In this document: in pieces, positions 7,668 to 14,168 of the stretch
How positions within the stretch are numbered: the first letter of the stretch is position 1
How the letters are laid out: each line of letters begins with the position of its first letter
IMG/VR virus record: IMGVR_UViG_3300025703_000009
Location: 1 to 47,968 of that record
From: a virus
Length of the DNA: 47,968 nucleotides
Reading direction: 5' to 3' (one strand)
Position numbers and translations under genes: made by a program
The notes under the pieces: generated by a model
Seen by the model: only the letters and a program-made list of their open reading frames with translations
Databases searched by the model: none
Told to the model about the DNA's origin: nothing

Positions 7668-8477
7668 ATGGCCCAGCGGGAAGCGTTCAGCTTTGGGGCG
7701 TTTCCGCGCCGGTCCATAGATTGGATTAAGAGCGAGATGGCGAAGAAAGGACTACCACCTATCATCATGGCCTCTGAAATGGCCCCGATAGAGTTCATTA
7801 CCAGCGGGATTCCCGAGCTAGATGCGGTTTGCAAGGGCTTCCCGGTTGGCAAAATCAGCGAGATTTACGGCCTGGAGGGTGTTGGCAAAACGTCAGTCAC
7901 CCTACAGTCGATTGCCGGGATGCAAAAAGTCAAAAAGAAAGTTTTGTTCATTGACGTGGAGAACGCGCTCAACGTGGAGCGCGCGCAATTCTACGGCATT
8001 GATACTACCAAGCTGGCTGTTTCCACGGAGCCAACCATTGAAGGCATATCCGACCTGATAACGGCCTACATGGGCGCTTACGATGCGATTGTCGTGGATT
8101 CGGTGGCCGCCATGGTGCCGATGGCCGAGTACGAAGGCGAAGCCGGCGAAGCGCACATGGGCCTGAAAGCCCGGCAGATGGGCCAGTTGATGCGCAAGGT
8201 TGTCGCCAAGCTTACCGAGGCTAAATGCGCCCTGATATTCATTAACCAGCAGCGGTTCGACTTGCAGCCGTTCAGCGCCAAGTTCTATACGCCTGGCGGC
8301 AAAGCTATCCCGTTTGCAGCGATGCTCAGGATCGAGTTAAAAAGCCCGCAGAAGGACAAGATCGAAAGCACCGTCAAGGGTGAGAAGAAACGGACCGGTA
8401 AGTGGGTAACTGCTACGGTCATTAAATCCAAGATAGGAACGCCGTATGTCGAAGCACGGTTTAAGCTTCTCTATTGA
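7668..8477 (+). CDS. RecA-like recombinase (short form)
   Basis: Core RecA motifs are in order: Walker A GLEGVGKT (68-75), Walker B with D144 in AIVVDSVAA, an L1-like segment GLKARQMGQLMRKV, and FINQQR (191-196), matching RecA FINQIR before loop L2. TPGGKAIPFAAMLRIEL and SKIGTPYVEARF match the RecA GGNALKFYASVRLDI and KNKxAPPF blocks. At 269 aa it lacks most of the RecA C-terminal domain. It should bind ATP and catalyse strand pairing in phage recombination, next to the SSB and RecB-like nuclease. The final 32 bases overlap the next gene. Confidence 0.88.
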   Translation: MAQREAFSFGAFPRRSIDWIKSEMAKKGLPPIIMASEMAPIEFITSGIPELDAVCKGFPVGKISEIYGLEGVGKTSVTLQSIAGMQKVKKKVLFIDVENALNVERAQFYGIDTTKLAVSTEPTIEGISDLITAYMGAYDAIVVDSVAAMVPMAEYEGEAGEAHMGLKARQMGQLMRKVVAKLTEAKCALIFINQQRFDLQPFSAKFYTPGGKAIPFAAMLRIELKSPQKDKIESTVKGEKKRTGKWVTATVIKSKIGTPYVEARFKLLY

Positions 8478-8922
8478 GGGAGCTACAATCAGCGTTGATG
8501 AAATGGCCGACTATGTAGCCACTTGGGTTTATCGCGCACCCTCTGAACGCGCCCAAGAAGATATGGCCCATCAGATAACTCATGCGCTCATGGAGTGCGT
8601 AGGAAAGAAGGTACTTGTGGCAAGAGCAGATCAAAGTCGAAAAGCCTGGGTGGAACGGCATCCGCCAAACCATGCCGGTTACTACTACTGTCACCTTTGC
8701 GGCGGCTGGGTACACCAGAGCGAAGCCGAGCTTGACGAAATTGAGCCGCGGAGCGTCCGGCGCGGCGAGGATCCGCTACGAGACGATAACCGCCGCATGG
8801 CACATACTTGGCCGATAACAGCGCCAGACGGGACACAAGTTTGCCCCGGGAATAGAGGTAAGGGATCGCGAGCCATCTTGTCAGTGACACAAGAAATTGC
8901 CCCCCCCGACACGGAACTTTAG
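8446..8922 (+). CDS. HNH-endonuclease-like zinc protein
   Basis: The start lies inside the recA-like gene behind AGGA. C82/C85 in YYCHLCGGWV, LDEIEPRS (97-103), N115, H120, C133 and GNRGKGSR follow the outline of a phage HNH domain (CxxC, DHIxPRS, N, H, C, NxxKGS). The first catalytic His of DHIxP is Glu here (DEIEP), so the nuclease may be inactive or use another residue. The N-terminal 70 residues are unrelated helical sequence. An HNH-derived DNA-binding protein is the alternative. Confidence 0.6.
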   Translation: MSKHGLSFSIEGATISVDEMADYVATWVYRAPSERAQEDMAHQITHALMECVGKKVLVARADQSRKAWVERHPPNHAGYYYCHLCGGWVHQSEAELDEIEPRSVRRGEDPLRDDNRRMAHTWPITAPDGTQVCPGNRGKGSRAILSVTQEIAPPDTEL

Positions 8923-8932
8923 GAGTTTTTAC

Positions 8933-9190
8933 ATGAAAAGAATTTGCAGTTTAGAGGTTGCGCAAATGGTTGGCAAGCTAGGATATAGAGAGCGAACCGA
9001 AATGTTCTGGGACAGACATAATCCCCAATCCCGAGAAGGTGGGAAGCCTACCGATCCAAGTATAGCCTGGAAACTTTCGCCAATACGAGCCGAAATAGAT
9101 GGCGACTGCTGTTTGTCGGCTCCTAGTGATTGGCAAGCAGTTAAATTTTTCGTAAAAATTATAGTTCAGATTTTAAGAGGCAAACTATGA
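8933..9190 (+). CDS. hypothetical protein, 85 aa
   Basis: AGGAG precedes ATG 8933 by 9 bases; a longer frame from 8897 would overlap the upstream gene without its own signal. The product has a charged N-terminal two thirds and a hydrophobic end (AVKFFVKIIVQIL) that could be a membrane helix. No family recognised. ATGA overlap with the next gene. Confidence 0.65.
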   Translation: MKRICSLEVAQMVGKLGYRERTEMFWDRHNPQSREGGKPTDPSIAWKLSPIRAEIDGDCCLSAPSDWQAVKFFVKIIVQILRGKL

Positions 9191-9600
9191 GTAAATCACG
9201 ACAAGAGATTGCCTTCGATCAGTGGAAGCAGGATTTTACCAAACTGGTATTAGCAGATAAAAAATTGAGCCCAGACACGCGGCGCGATATCCAAGCCGGC
9301 ATTGATGACTGGGCCAGCTTCCCGGGCATCCATGAGAATATGATCCAGGCGTTCAGCAATTTCATGTGGGGCATGGATGCGGAGATTGAGCGCCAGGTCA
9401 ATAATGAAATGGTCAGGCTCCGAGAGATCATACCGTTACTAGCGGACCCCGAAGACACGAATACCCTGACAATCATAGATGCCCTGAATAAGATTGTGGC
9501 GGAGAATAGCAAGCCGACCGTGGACTTAGAGGACGAGGCCATTGATACGCTCATAACAGATGAGGAAGTTGATGATAGCCCGATACCGGGTGTAAAATGA
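9187..9600 (+). CDS. hypothetical acidic protein, 137 aa
   Basis: Starts by ATGA overlap. The body is helical with a conserved-looking FDQWKQDFTKLVLADKKL and the last 40 residues are strongly acidic (VDLEDEAIDTLITDEEVDD). Role unknown; acidic tails like this often mediate partner binding or DNA mimicry, which is only a guess. Confidence 0.7.
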   Translation: MSKSRQEIAFDQWKQDFTKLVLADKKLSPDTRRDIQAGIDDWASFPGIHENMIQAFSNFMWGMDAEIERQVNNEMVRLREIIPLLADPEDTNTLTIIDALNKIVAENSKPTVDLEDEAIDTLITDEEVDDSPIPGVK

Positions 9601-9707
9601 CCGCTTCTAAGCCGTTCTAAGCGCCTTAAATTTTCAAGACGCATGGAACATCAGCTTTGGTACTACAATAGATTTGGGAACTTAAAATTTTAACGAGGGA
9701 TAGCATT

Positions 9708-9896
9708 ATGAACCGAACTCAGTACGACATTGTGAAGATCATGCAAGCCATTGGCATTTCTGCGCGGCGGTTTGCTACGGCCTGTAAAGCCGAATACAAG
9801 TTAATGGACCGCGCGTACCGCGCTGGGACTTGGGAGCGATTTGTTGAACTGCAAGAAGGCCAGGATATGATGGACACCATGGGTGTTGACCTGTGA
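9708..9896 (+). CDS. small helix-turn-helix-like protein, 62 aa
   Basis: GAGGGAT stands before the ATG. Residues 4-30 (TQYDIVKIMQAIGISARRFATACKAEYKLMD) have the helix-turn-helix feel of small phage DNA-binding proteins, but the match is weak. The upstream 107 bases contain no gene; a short A+T-rich imperfect inverted repeat is present there. Confidence 0.55.
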   Translation: MNRTQYDIVKIMQAIGISARRFATACKAEYKLMDRAYRAGTWERFVELQEGQDMMDTMGVDL

Positions 9897-10279
9897 GAGA
9901 GTGGCACTTCGAGGAAAAAGTCTATAAGCGCTGGGTAGTGTTAATGATTGGCTCCTTTGAGGAATTATTAGAAGAATTGCGAAAGTCAGAATACAAATAT
10001 GTTGACGAAGTAGAGAAGGCTGCCGGTTATAATATTCGACTTAACCTAGAAAATAGTAATGAAACCTGTACGATTGTTTGGTTGCCAAAATTCAGTTTGG
10101 CGGAGTTGGTTCATGAGCTTACACATCTGGTGATGCATACTTTTAATCGAGCCGCTGTGCCGATAGATATTGAGAACGAAGAGGGGTTTGGATTTTATAT
10201 GGAGTATTGGTTTGGCGAAATGGTCCGGGTTCACCGGCGCTATCCGAACGGCCGGAGCGCCCACGAAGCAAAAAAATAG
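9893..10279 (+). CDS. small zinc metallopeptidase-like protein
   Basis: HELTH (residues 74-78) in LAELVHELTHLVMHTF is an HExxH zinc site, and a downstream Glu in NEEGFGFYMEYW (about residue 97) fits the third ligand, as in small phage zincin-like proteins. The GTG start overlaps the preceding stop (GTGA). The frame ends inside the upstream arm of the shared terminator. Substrate unknown; it is the last gene of the rightward left-arm operon. Confidence 0.7.
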   Translation: MREWHFEEKVYKRWVVLMIGSFEELLEELRKSEYKYVDEVEKAAGYNIRLNLENSNETCTIVWLPKFSLAELVHELTHLVMHTFNRAAVPIDIENEEGFGFYMEYWFGEMVRVHRRYPNGRSAHEAKK

Positions 10280-10312
10280 AGCGGTCTCGCAAGCCGCTCT
10301 ATCGGTGTTTTT
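10276..10312. terminator. bidirectional intrinsic terminator between converging operons
   Basis: Stem ATAGAGCGG (10276-10284) with CCGCTCTAT (10294-10302). On the plus strand T6 follows 5 bases later (10308-10313); on the minus strand seven Ts follow at once. It separates the rightward early genes from the leftward lysis genes. Confidence 0.85.
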
Positions 10313-10344
10313 TACACTATTGTACTACGCGGGGGGGGGCAAGG

Positions 10345-10650
10345 CTAGCCGTCTCCCTCCGTATCGCGAAGCTGAATCCAGTCATGTAGAGTAGCGCGGT
10401 AAGACAGGCCGGCCGTGACAGCTATGGTAGCCGCCAAGATAATCCAGTCCGTCCATGAGTGCGGCACTATGAGCCCCTTGAGATCCACGGCGATTGAAGC
10501 CAGGACGCTCAGGACCAACAGGGTCGGAACCGGGTACCGGTTGGCGAATGAAAGCGGGACGAGATTTAATTTTAATATTTGGTGAAGCGCTACGACTGCA
10601 AGGGCCGACAGCACGACTGCATGAGCGTATACCGATGAGAGAATATCCAT
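10345..10650 (-). CDS. holin-like membrane protein
   Basis: The 101-aa product has three hydrophobic segments (about residues 6-30, 42-62, 68-86: VVLSALAVVALHQIL; PTLLVLSVLASIAVDL; WIILAATIAVTAGLS) and a charged C-terminus (RDTEGDG), typical of class I holins. It lies beside two papain-fold lysis enzymes. Another membrane gene at 11399 could be the holin or antiholin instead. Confidence 0.6.
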   Translation of the reverse strand: MDILSSVYAHAVVLSALAVVALHQILKLNLVPLSFANRYPVPTLLVLSVLASIAVDLKGLIVPHSWTDWIILAATIAVTAGLSYRATLHDWIQLRDTEGDG

Positions 10651-10658
10651 AGGACTCC

Positions 10659-11402
10659 TTATTTTAGCTTTGCTAGATCGGCATTAAGGGTTGCCGAATC
10701 AAAACCCTCGGGGCTTTTGCCCCCTGTCAAAAACTCCTGGGAAAGATACGCGATGGCTTCATCGCAGTAGCGAGTAAAGAAACTCCAGGTCATCTTTTGG
10801 ACTTTGCCCCAGGTAACAATATACACATACTTGCTGTCATAGCCGATGGCCGGGATATAGTGTCCGCCCTCGATTGGCGAACTGGCAACCACGCTCCAAG
10901 GCTTGCCAGCGTTGAACTGATCCATGGCGCTCTTGGGGAATTGGATGCCGATGCCGACAGCATCGAACAAGTAAATAGCCTGTTTCATCTCGAGCTTGTT
11001 GCCGGGCGTGATGGCCAGGTAAGCGGCGACTTTATGCCGAGTGCGAACGCTATCTTCGATGCCGGTCTTCCGGCGGTAGCTGGCGGCCACTTGCATATCA
11101 GTCCCTTGGTCGGTGTTCGGGTCATTCGGGTTGAAGCCCGTGATGGCCGTGTAGTCACTCAGGGCGTCTGCCGTGGTGATGTTGACGGTCTTCCCGGCTT
11201 CGCGGTTCCAAAACATTGTTTCGTGGCCGGCGCCGGCCAGGACACAATCGCCATATGAGTCGTTGCCTAACATGCCCCAAGGGATTGAGACGTTCTGGTG
11301 GCCGGTTTTAGTTGGCGGACTTGGCAGCGTTGAGACTGCCAGGTAATCGCGGAGCCTGAACTCCACGGAATTTTTGCGGGCTGCTAGTTTTCCTAATTTC
11401 AT
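10659..11402 (-). CDS. papain-fold cysteine peptidase, putative lysis enzyme
   Basis: C53 in SYGDCVLAGAGHE, H181 in GGHYIPAIGYD and the following VTWGK strand give a Cys-His papain-like arrangement (C39-like). The WGMLGNDSYGDC block is shared with phage lysis-associated peptidases (recalled). No signal peptide. It starts 4 bases within the end of the 11399 gene and lies between two holin-like genes, so peptidoglycan cross-bridge cleavage or virion function are both possible. Confidence 0.65.
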   Translation of the reverse strand: MKLGKLAARKNSVEFRLRDYLAVSTLPSPPTKTGHQNVSIPWGMLGNDSYGDCVLAGAGHETMFWNREAGKTVNITTADALSDYTAITGFNPNDPNTDQGTDMQVAASYRRKTGIEDSVRTRHKVAAYLAITPGNKLEMKQAIYLFDAVGIGIQFPKSAMDQFNAGKPWSVVASSPIEGGHYIPAIGYDSKYVYIVTWGKVQKMTWSFFTRYCDEAIAYLSQEFLTGGKSPEGFDSATLNADLAKLK

Positions 11403-11683
11403 CGCTTATCCTCCAATGATTTTTTAATTACTTTGTGATGGCGGAGCTGCTGTATGCCAATCAGTATACCAACATAAATCGCTTCCAGGGAAACAATGTT
11501 AGTCAGGAGTCCTGTATCAAGGTGAGCGGCAAACCAGTAAATGAACCAGGCCGTGTGAATCAGGATTGAGGTCTTCGAGAAGATGAGCCGCAGGGTACCG
11601 TTGATGCCCCAGTCAGGGATCAGATATCCTACGACCGCATCGAATTTCTCGAAGTTTGCGGAAATTTTTGTTTCCAGTGACAC
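11399..11683 (-). CDS. small membrane protein, holin-like
   Basis: 94 aa with two hydrophobic segments (SILIHTAWFIYWFAA and IVSLEAIYVGILIGI) separated by a short polar loop and ending with a basic tail (RHHKVIKKSLEDKR). Together with 10345 it brackets the peptidase gene; one may be holin, the other antiholin. Confidence 0.55.
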   Translation of the reverse strand: MSLETKISANFEKFDAVVGYLIPDWGINGTLRLIFSKTSILIHTAWFIYWFAAHLDTGLLTNIVSLEAIYVGILIGIQQLRHHKVIKKSLEDKR

Positions 11684-11687
11684 CGGT

Positions 11688-12419
11688 TTAGCCTATTACT
11701 ACGTCTGAGCCGTTAGTGTAAAGGTCGCCGCGGCCGTAGTCTTCGGAGTCAATAGTGTAAACACCGTTGCCTCTGCTGGCTACGATTGGATATTCCAGGT
11801 CGCGTTGGAAGGCTCGAGGGTCAATGATGCCCTTAACGTCTGCCGGGTTGTTCGGGTTGTATGGACCGCCTTCTACATAGAGGTGCCATGGGCCGGTTGT
11901 CTTCGGCAAGGTTATGGTTTGGCCGGATGGTGCCGGGCTTGGCGCCGGAGCTGGATTGCCGCCGACATTAGGACGGTACCAACCGAGGCACGGACGATAC
12001 TTCCAAGGGTAGTTCGTGACGTTCGCCGGAGCGCCGGAGGCTGGAGAGTTTTGCTGGCACAGGGCATAGCCGGAAGCGCTGGCGCTTTCACAAACACCGG
12101 TGTGGCCATAAGGGTTATTGAACTGATTGCTGTAGCCGGCTTGAGGCGTGGCGCCGAAAATCATAATATCGCCCTGTTCGGGGACTTGGTTCGGGTTATT
12201 GTGGTCGTTCTCTATCCAGGTAAGGTACTGGTTGCCTTTGCTGGCGAGGTCCTTGGCCCCATCGACAGAGCCCATAATACTAGGCCATGATACTCCCGGG
12301 AAGAGTGCGGCCGTATAGCTCCGCGGGTTATTAACAACGAGGGCGACACATTGGCCGTCTCCGATAACGTGGCCTAGAACACCGGCCTTCCAGTTTGCGT
12401 AAGTTGCTGCTGCTGACAT
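11688..12419 (-). CDS. CHAP-domain endolysin
   Basis: C24 in IGDGQCVALV and H106 in NPYGHTGVCES are the CHAP nucleophile and base. A Pro/Ala linker (about 153-167) leads to an 80-residue C-terminal module (GPWHLYVEGGPYNPN...) that probably binds the cell wall. CHAP enzymes cleave peptidoglycan as amidases or endopeptidases. AAAGGAGG precedes the ATG, and a promoter with a perfect TATAAT lies just upstream (12450-12479), so it can be expressed apart from the structural genes. Confidence 0.85.
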   Translation of the reverse strand: MSAAATYANWKAGVLGHVIGDGQCVALVVNNPRSYTAALFPGVSWPSIMGSVDGAKDLASKGNQYLTWIENDHNNPNQVPEQGDIMIFGATPQAGYSNQFNNPYGHTGVCESASASGYALCQQNSPASGAPANVTNYPWKYRPCLGWYRPNVGGNPAPAPSPAPSGQTITLPKTTGPWHLYVEGGPYNPNNPADVKGIIDPRAFQRDLEYPIVASRGNGVYTIDSEDYGRGDLYTNGSDVVIG

Positions 12420-12449
12420 AAAATCCTCCTTTACAGGTTATTACTCAGA

Positions 12450-12479
12450 ATTATAGCACAGCCCGGTTTTGGCTATGAA
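12450..12479 (-). promoter_or_regulatory. extended -10 promoter of the lysis cassette
   Basis: On the minus strand TGC-TATAAT forms an extended -10 (TATAAT at 12455-12450); the -35 region TTCATA (12479-12474) is poor with an 18-base spacer. Transcription would start about 12443 and yield a short leader before the endolysin Shine-Dalgarno. Confidence 0.55.
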
Positions 12480-12862
12480 GCACTACTTTCAGGGATAGAA
12501 TTTTTAATACGGGTCTCAAGGTAGCCCAGCTTGCGCTTCTGGTCGTCAAGGGCAATTTTCATTTTGCGGATCTCTTCCAAGAGGTTTTGCTTATCTTTAA
12601 TCAAATCATCCACCTTTGTTCTTAATTCACCGTTCTCCTTGTTCAATCTTGCTATATCGGTGTACAAAAGTTCAATGACTTTTTCCACAGTATCGACACC
12701 AGGATTGAGACGGCCGAACTCGGCCACCAGATCATTCGGCAGTTTTTTAATTTTATAATCAGTCCGCCGGCCGTTTCGATAAGCATAGTAGGCTGCGCCA
12801 AAAGCGCCAAGGGCACTAATAGTAGCAACTGTTATAGGGGTAATATCAAAGGTGGTGGCCAT
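12473..12862 (-). CDS. membrane-anchored coiled-coil protein
   Basis: One N-terminal membrane helix (about 10-28, TVATISALGAFGAAYYAY) is followed by a basic stop-transfer and a long coiled coil (about 60-120, IELLYTDIARLNKENGELRTKVDDLIKDKQNLLEEI). The layout resembles an inner-membrane spanin subunit, but no outer-membrane partner with a lipobox was found. Another structural or lysis role is possible. It overlaps the upstream gene by 17 bases. Confidence 0.6.
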   Translation of the reverse strand: MATTFDITPITVATISALGAFGAAYYAYRNGRRTDYKIKKLPNDLVAEFGRLNPGVDTVEKVIELLYTDIARLNKENGELRTKVDDLIKDKQNLLEEIRKMKIALDDQKRKLGYLETRIKNSIPESSAS

Positions 12863-13361
12863 TTTTTAAATCCTCTTTATGTTCATCCGTGGCCAGCGTT
12901 TTATGTATTTCCTGTTGAAGGGCCACGGAGAGCGGGTTTATGCTAGGTTCGCTAGAGTTAATAATACAAATTAAAGCGTAAAACGTCCAGATGACCGGAG
13001 CGCTGATGCCGACAGCGTGGGTTGAGAAATAGGACAGCCAGTAGCCAAGCGCCAAGAAGGCACCAATGCCGGCGCTTAGTACCAAGCCGATTCGGGCCAC
13101 CACATACTTCGTAGTTAAGGCTCCATGCATACACATGATGCCGGAAATTCCGAAGAAGGTAATCCAAAATATAGGCATGTGGACCAGGGCAATATTGGTG
13201 ATCCGGGTGAAGCTTATTGATGCCCTGGGAGAATCTAAAATCATAAAGGCGGCTATCATCAGGTTGCTTACGGCGACTAATAATATAGTCCGAAACAGGT
13301 TAGGATGTTTGTTGCGCAAGGCCACGCTTGGTGAAATATCACTCATACGGCTATTGTACAT
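12846..13361 (-). CDS. multi-pass membrane protein
   Basis: About four hydrophobic segments (ILLVAVSNLMIAAFMIL; ALVHMPIFWITFFGISGIMCM; IGLVLSAGIGAFLALGYWL; VIWTFYALICII) with a soluble Lys/Glu-rich C-terminus. The upstream ATG (13361) follows TTGGGG; a second ATG at 13346 (MSDISPSVA) is equally possible, and a TACAAT hexamer overlaps this stretch. Function unknown, in the lysis neighbourhood. Confidence 0.6.
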   Translation of the reverse strand: MYNSRMSDISPSVALRNKHPNLFRTILLVAVSNLMIAAFMILDSPRASISFTRITNIALVHMPIFWITFFGISGIMCMHGALTTKYVVARIGLVLSAGIGAFLALGYWLSYFSTHAVGISAPVIWTFYALICIINSSEPSINPLSVALQQEIHKTLATDEHKEDLKNGHHL

Positions 13362-13382
13362 AACCCCAATAAATTAACCAAT

Positions 13383-13404
13383 AAAAAACGGCCCCGGAGG
13401 GCCG
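13383..13404 (-). terminator. intrinsic terminator ending the virion operon
   Basis: On the minus strand CGGCCC and GGGCCG pair around a short loop (13404-13389), followed by six Ts (13388-13383). It lies directly after the last gene of the leftward structural block. Confidence 0.85.
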
Positions 13405-13425
13405 CTTCTTCGCGACACGAACTAA

Positions 13426-14097
13426 TTAAGGGCGGTCGTCAGACAGGCCGTCATCCTCTTCCTCTTCGGAAGCGTCTTCCACTATACCGTCTTGGGCCGG
13501 CCCGCGGTTGGTGTAGTTGATAAGCTCAAAGCCCATCTCTTCCAATCGGACCTCAATTTCCTTCTCGGTTTTAGTGTTGAAGTTTTCAGTTGACAGGGGA
13601 ACAGTGTGACCGCCGACCAATTTGATATGGGTATGCGGAGTCACGCCATCGAAGACGTCCACGGTCTTGCCGTTGCGGCGCGGGAAGCCCATGCCGGGCC
13701 GGCTCTGCGGAACCTTGCTTATGAACTTGGGCTCTCGAGCAGTTGGTTTTTTGGCCCGAGATACTTTTTTGTCAGGAGCCGTAGCAGAATCTTCATCGTC
13801 AGCTTTCTCATCGGAGTCGGCATCAGGGTCAGGGGACTTATCTGAGTCCTCTGAATCTTCTGTGCTACTGTCAGGTTGTTCATCATTTTTTTCTTCTTGG
13901 TTATCGTTAGTATTTTCTGGGGCTTTTTCTTCTTCACCTTTTTGGTCGACAATTATGAGTCCGTTTTCATCGACAATGTTGGTGAGCGTAATCGCTTCCA
14001 GGGCCACGGGTGGGATCTTGTCTTTGCCGATGAATCGCTTATCGCGCCGGTAGCGCATTTGGCCTTTTACTTCGATTGCGTCATATACTGATGCCAT
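13426..14097 (-). CDS. acidic low-complexity protein, 223 aa
   Basis: The N-terminal 50 residues and the C-terminal 90 (HTHIKLVGGHTVPLS, EVRLEEMGFELIN) look folded and flank a central Asp/Glu/Ser/Pro-rich tract (STEDSEDSDKSPDPDADSD). It is the last gene before the operon terminator. Acidic linkers like this occur in minor virion proteins; function unknown. Confidence 0.7.
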   Translation of the reverse strand: MASVYDAIEVKGQMRYRRDKRFIGKDKIPPVALEAITLTNIVDENGLIIVDQKGEEEKAPENTNDNQEEKNDEQPDSSTEDSEDSDKSPDPDADSDEKADDEDSATAPDKKVSRAKKPTAREPKFISKVPQSRPGMGFPRRNGKTVDVFDGVTPHTHIKLVGGHTVPLSTENFNTKTEKEIEVRLEEMGFELINYTNRGPAQDGIVEDASEEEEDDGLSDDRP

Positions 14098-14168
14098 AAA
14101 AACCTTTCATTTAAAATGTCTGAATGTCTTTACTCTATATCAAAATTTTTGCGGTGTAAACCCCTGAA

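Noticed and set aside
13606-14091. Plus-strand Ser/Phe-rich frames opposite the acidic 13426 gene
   Set aside because: Antisense shadows of an Asp/Glu-rich repeat; no start signals.
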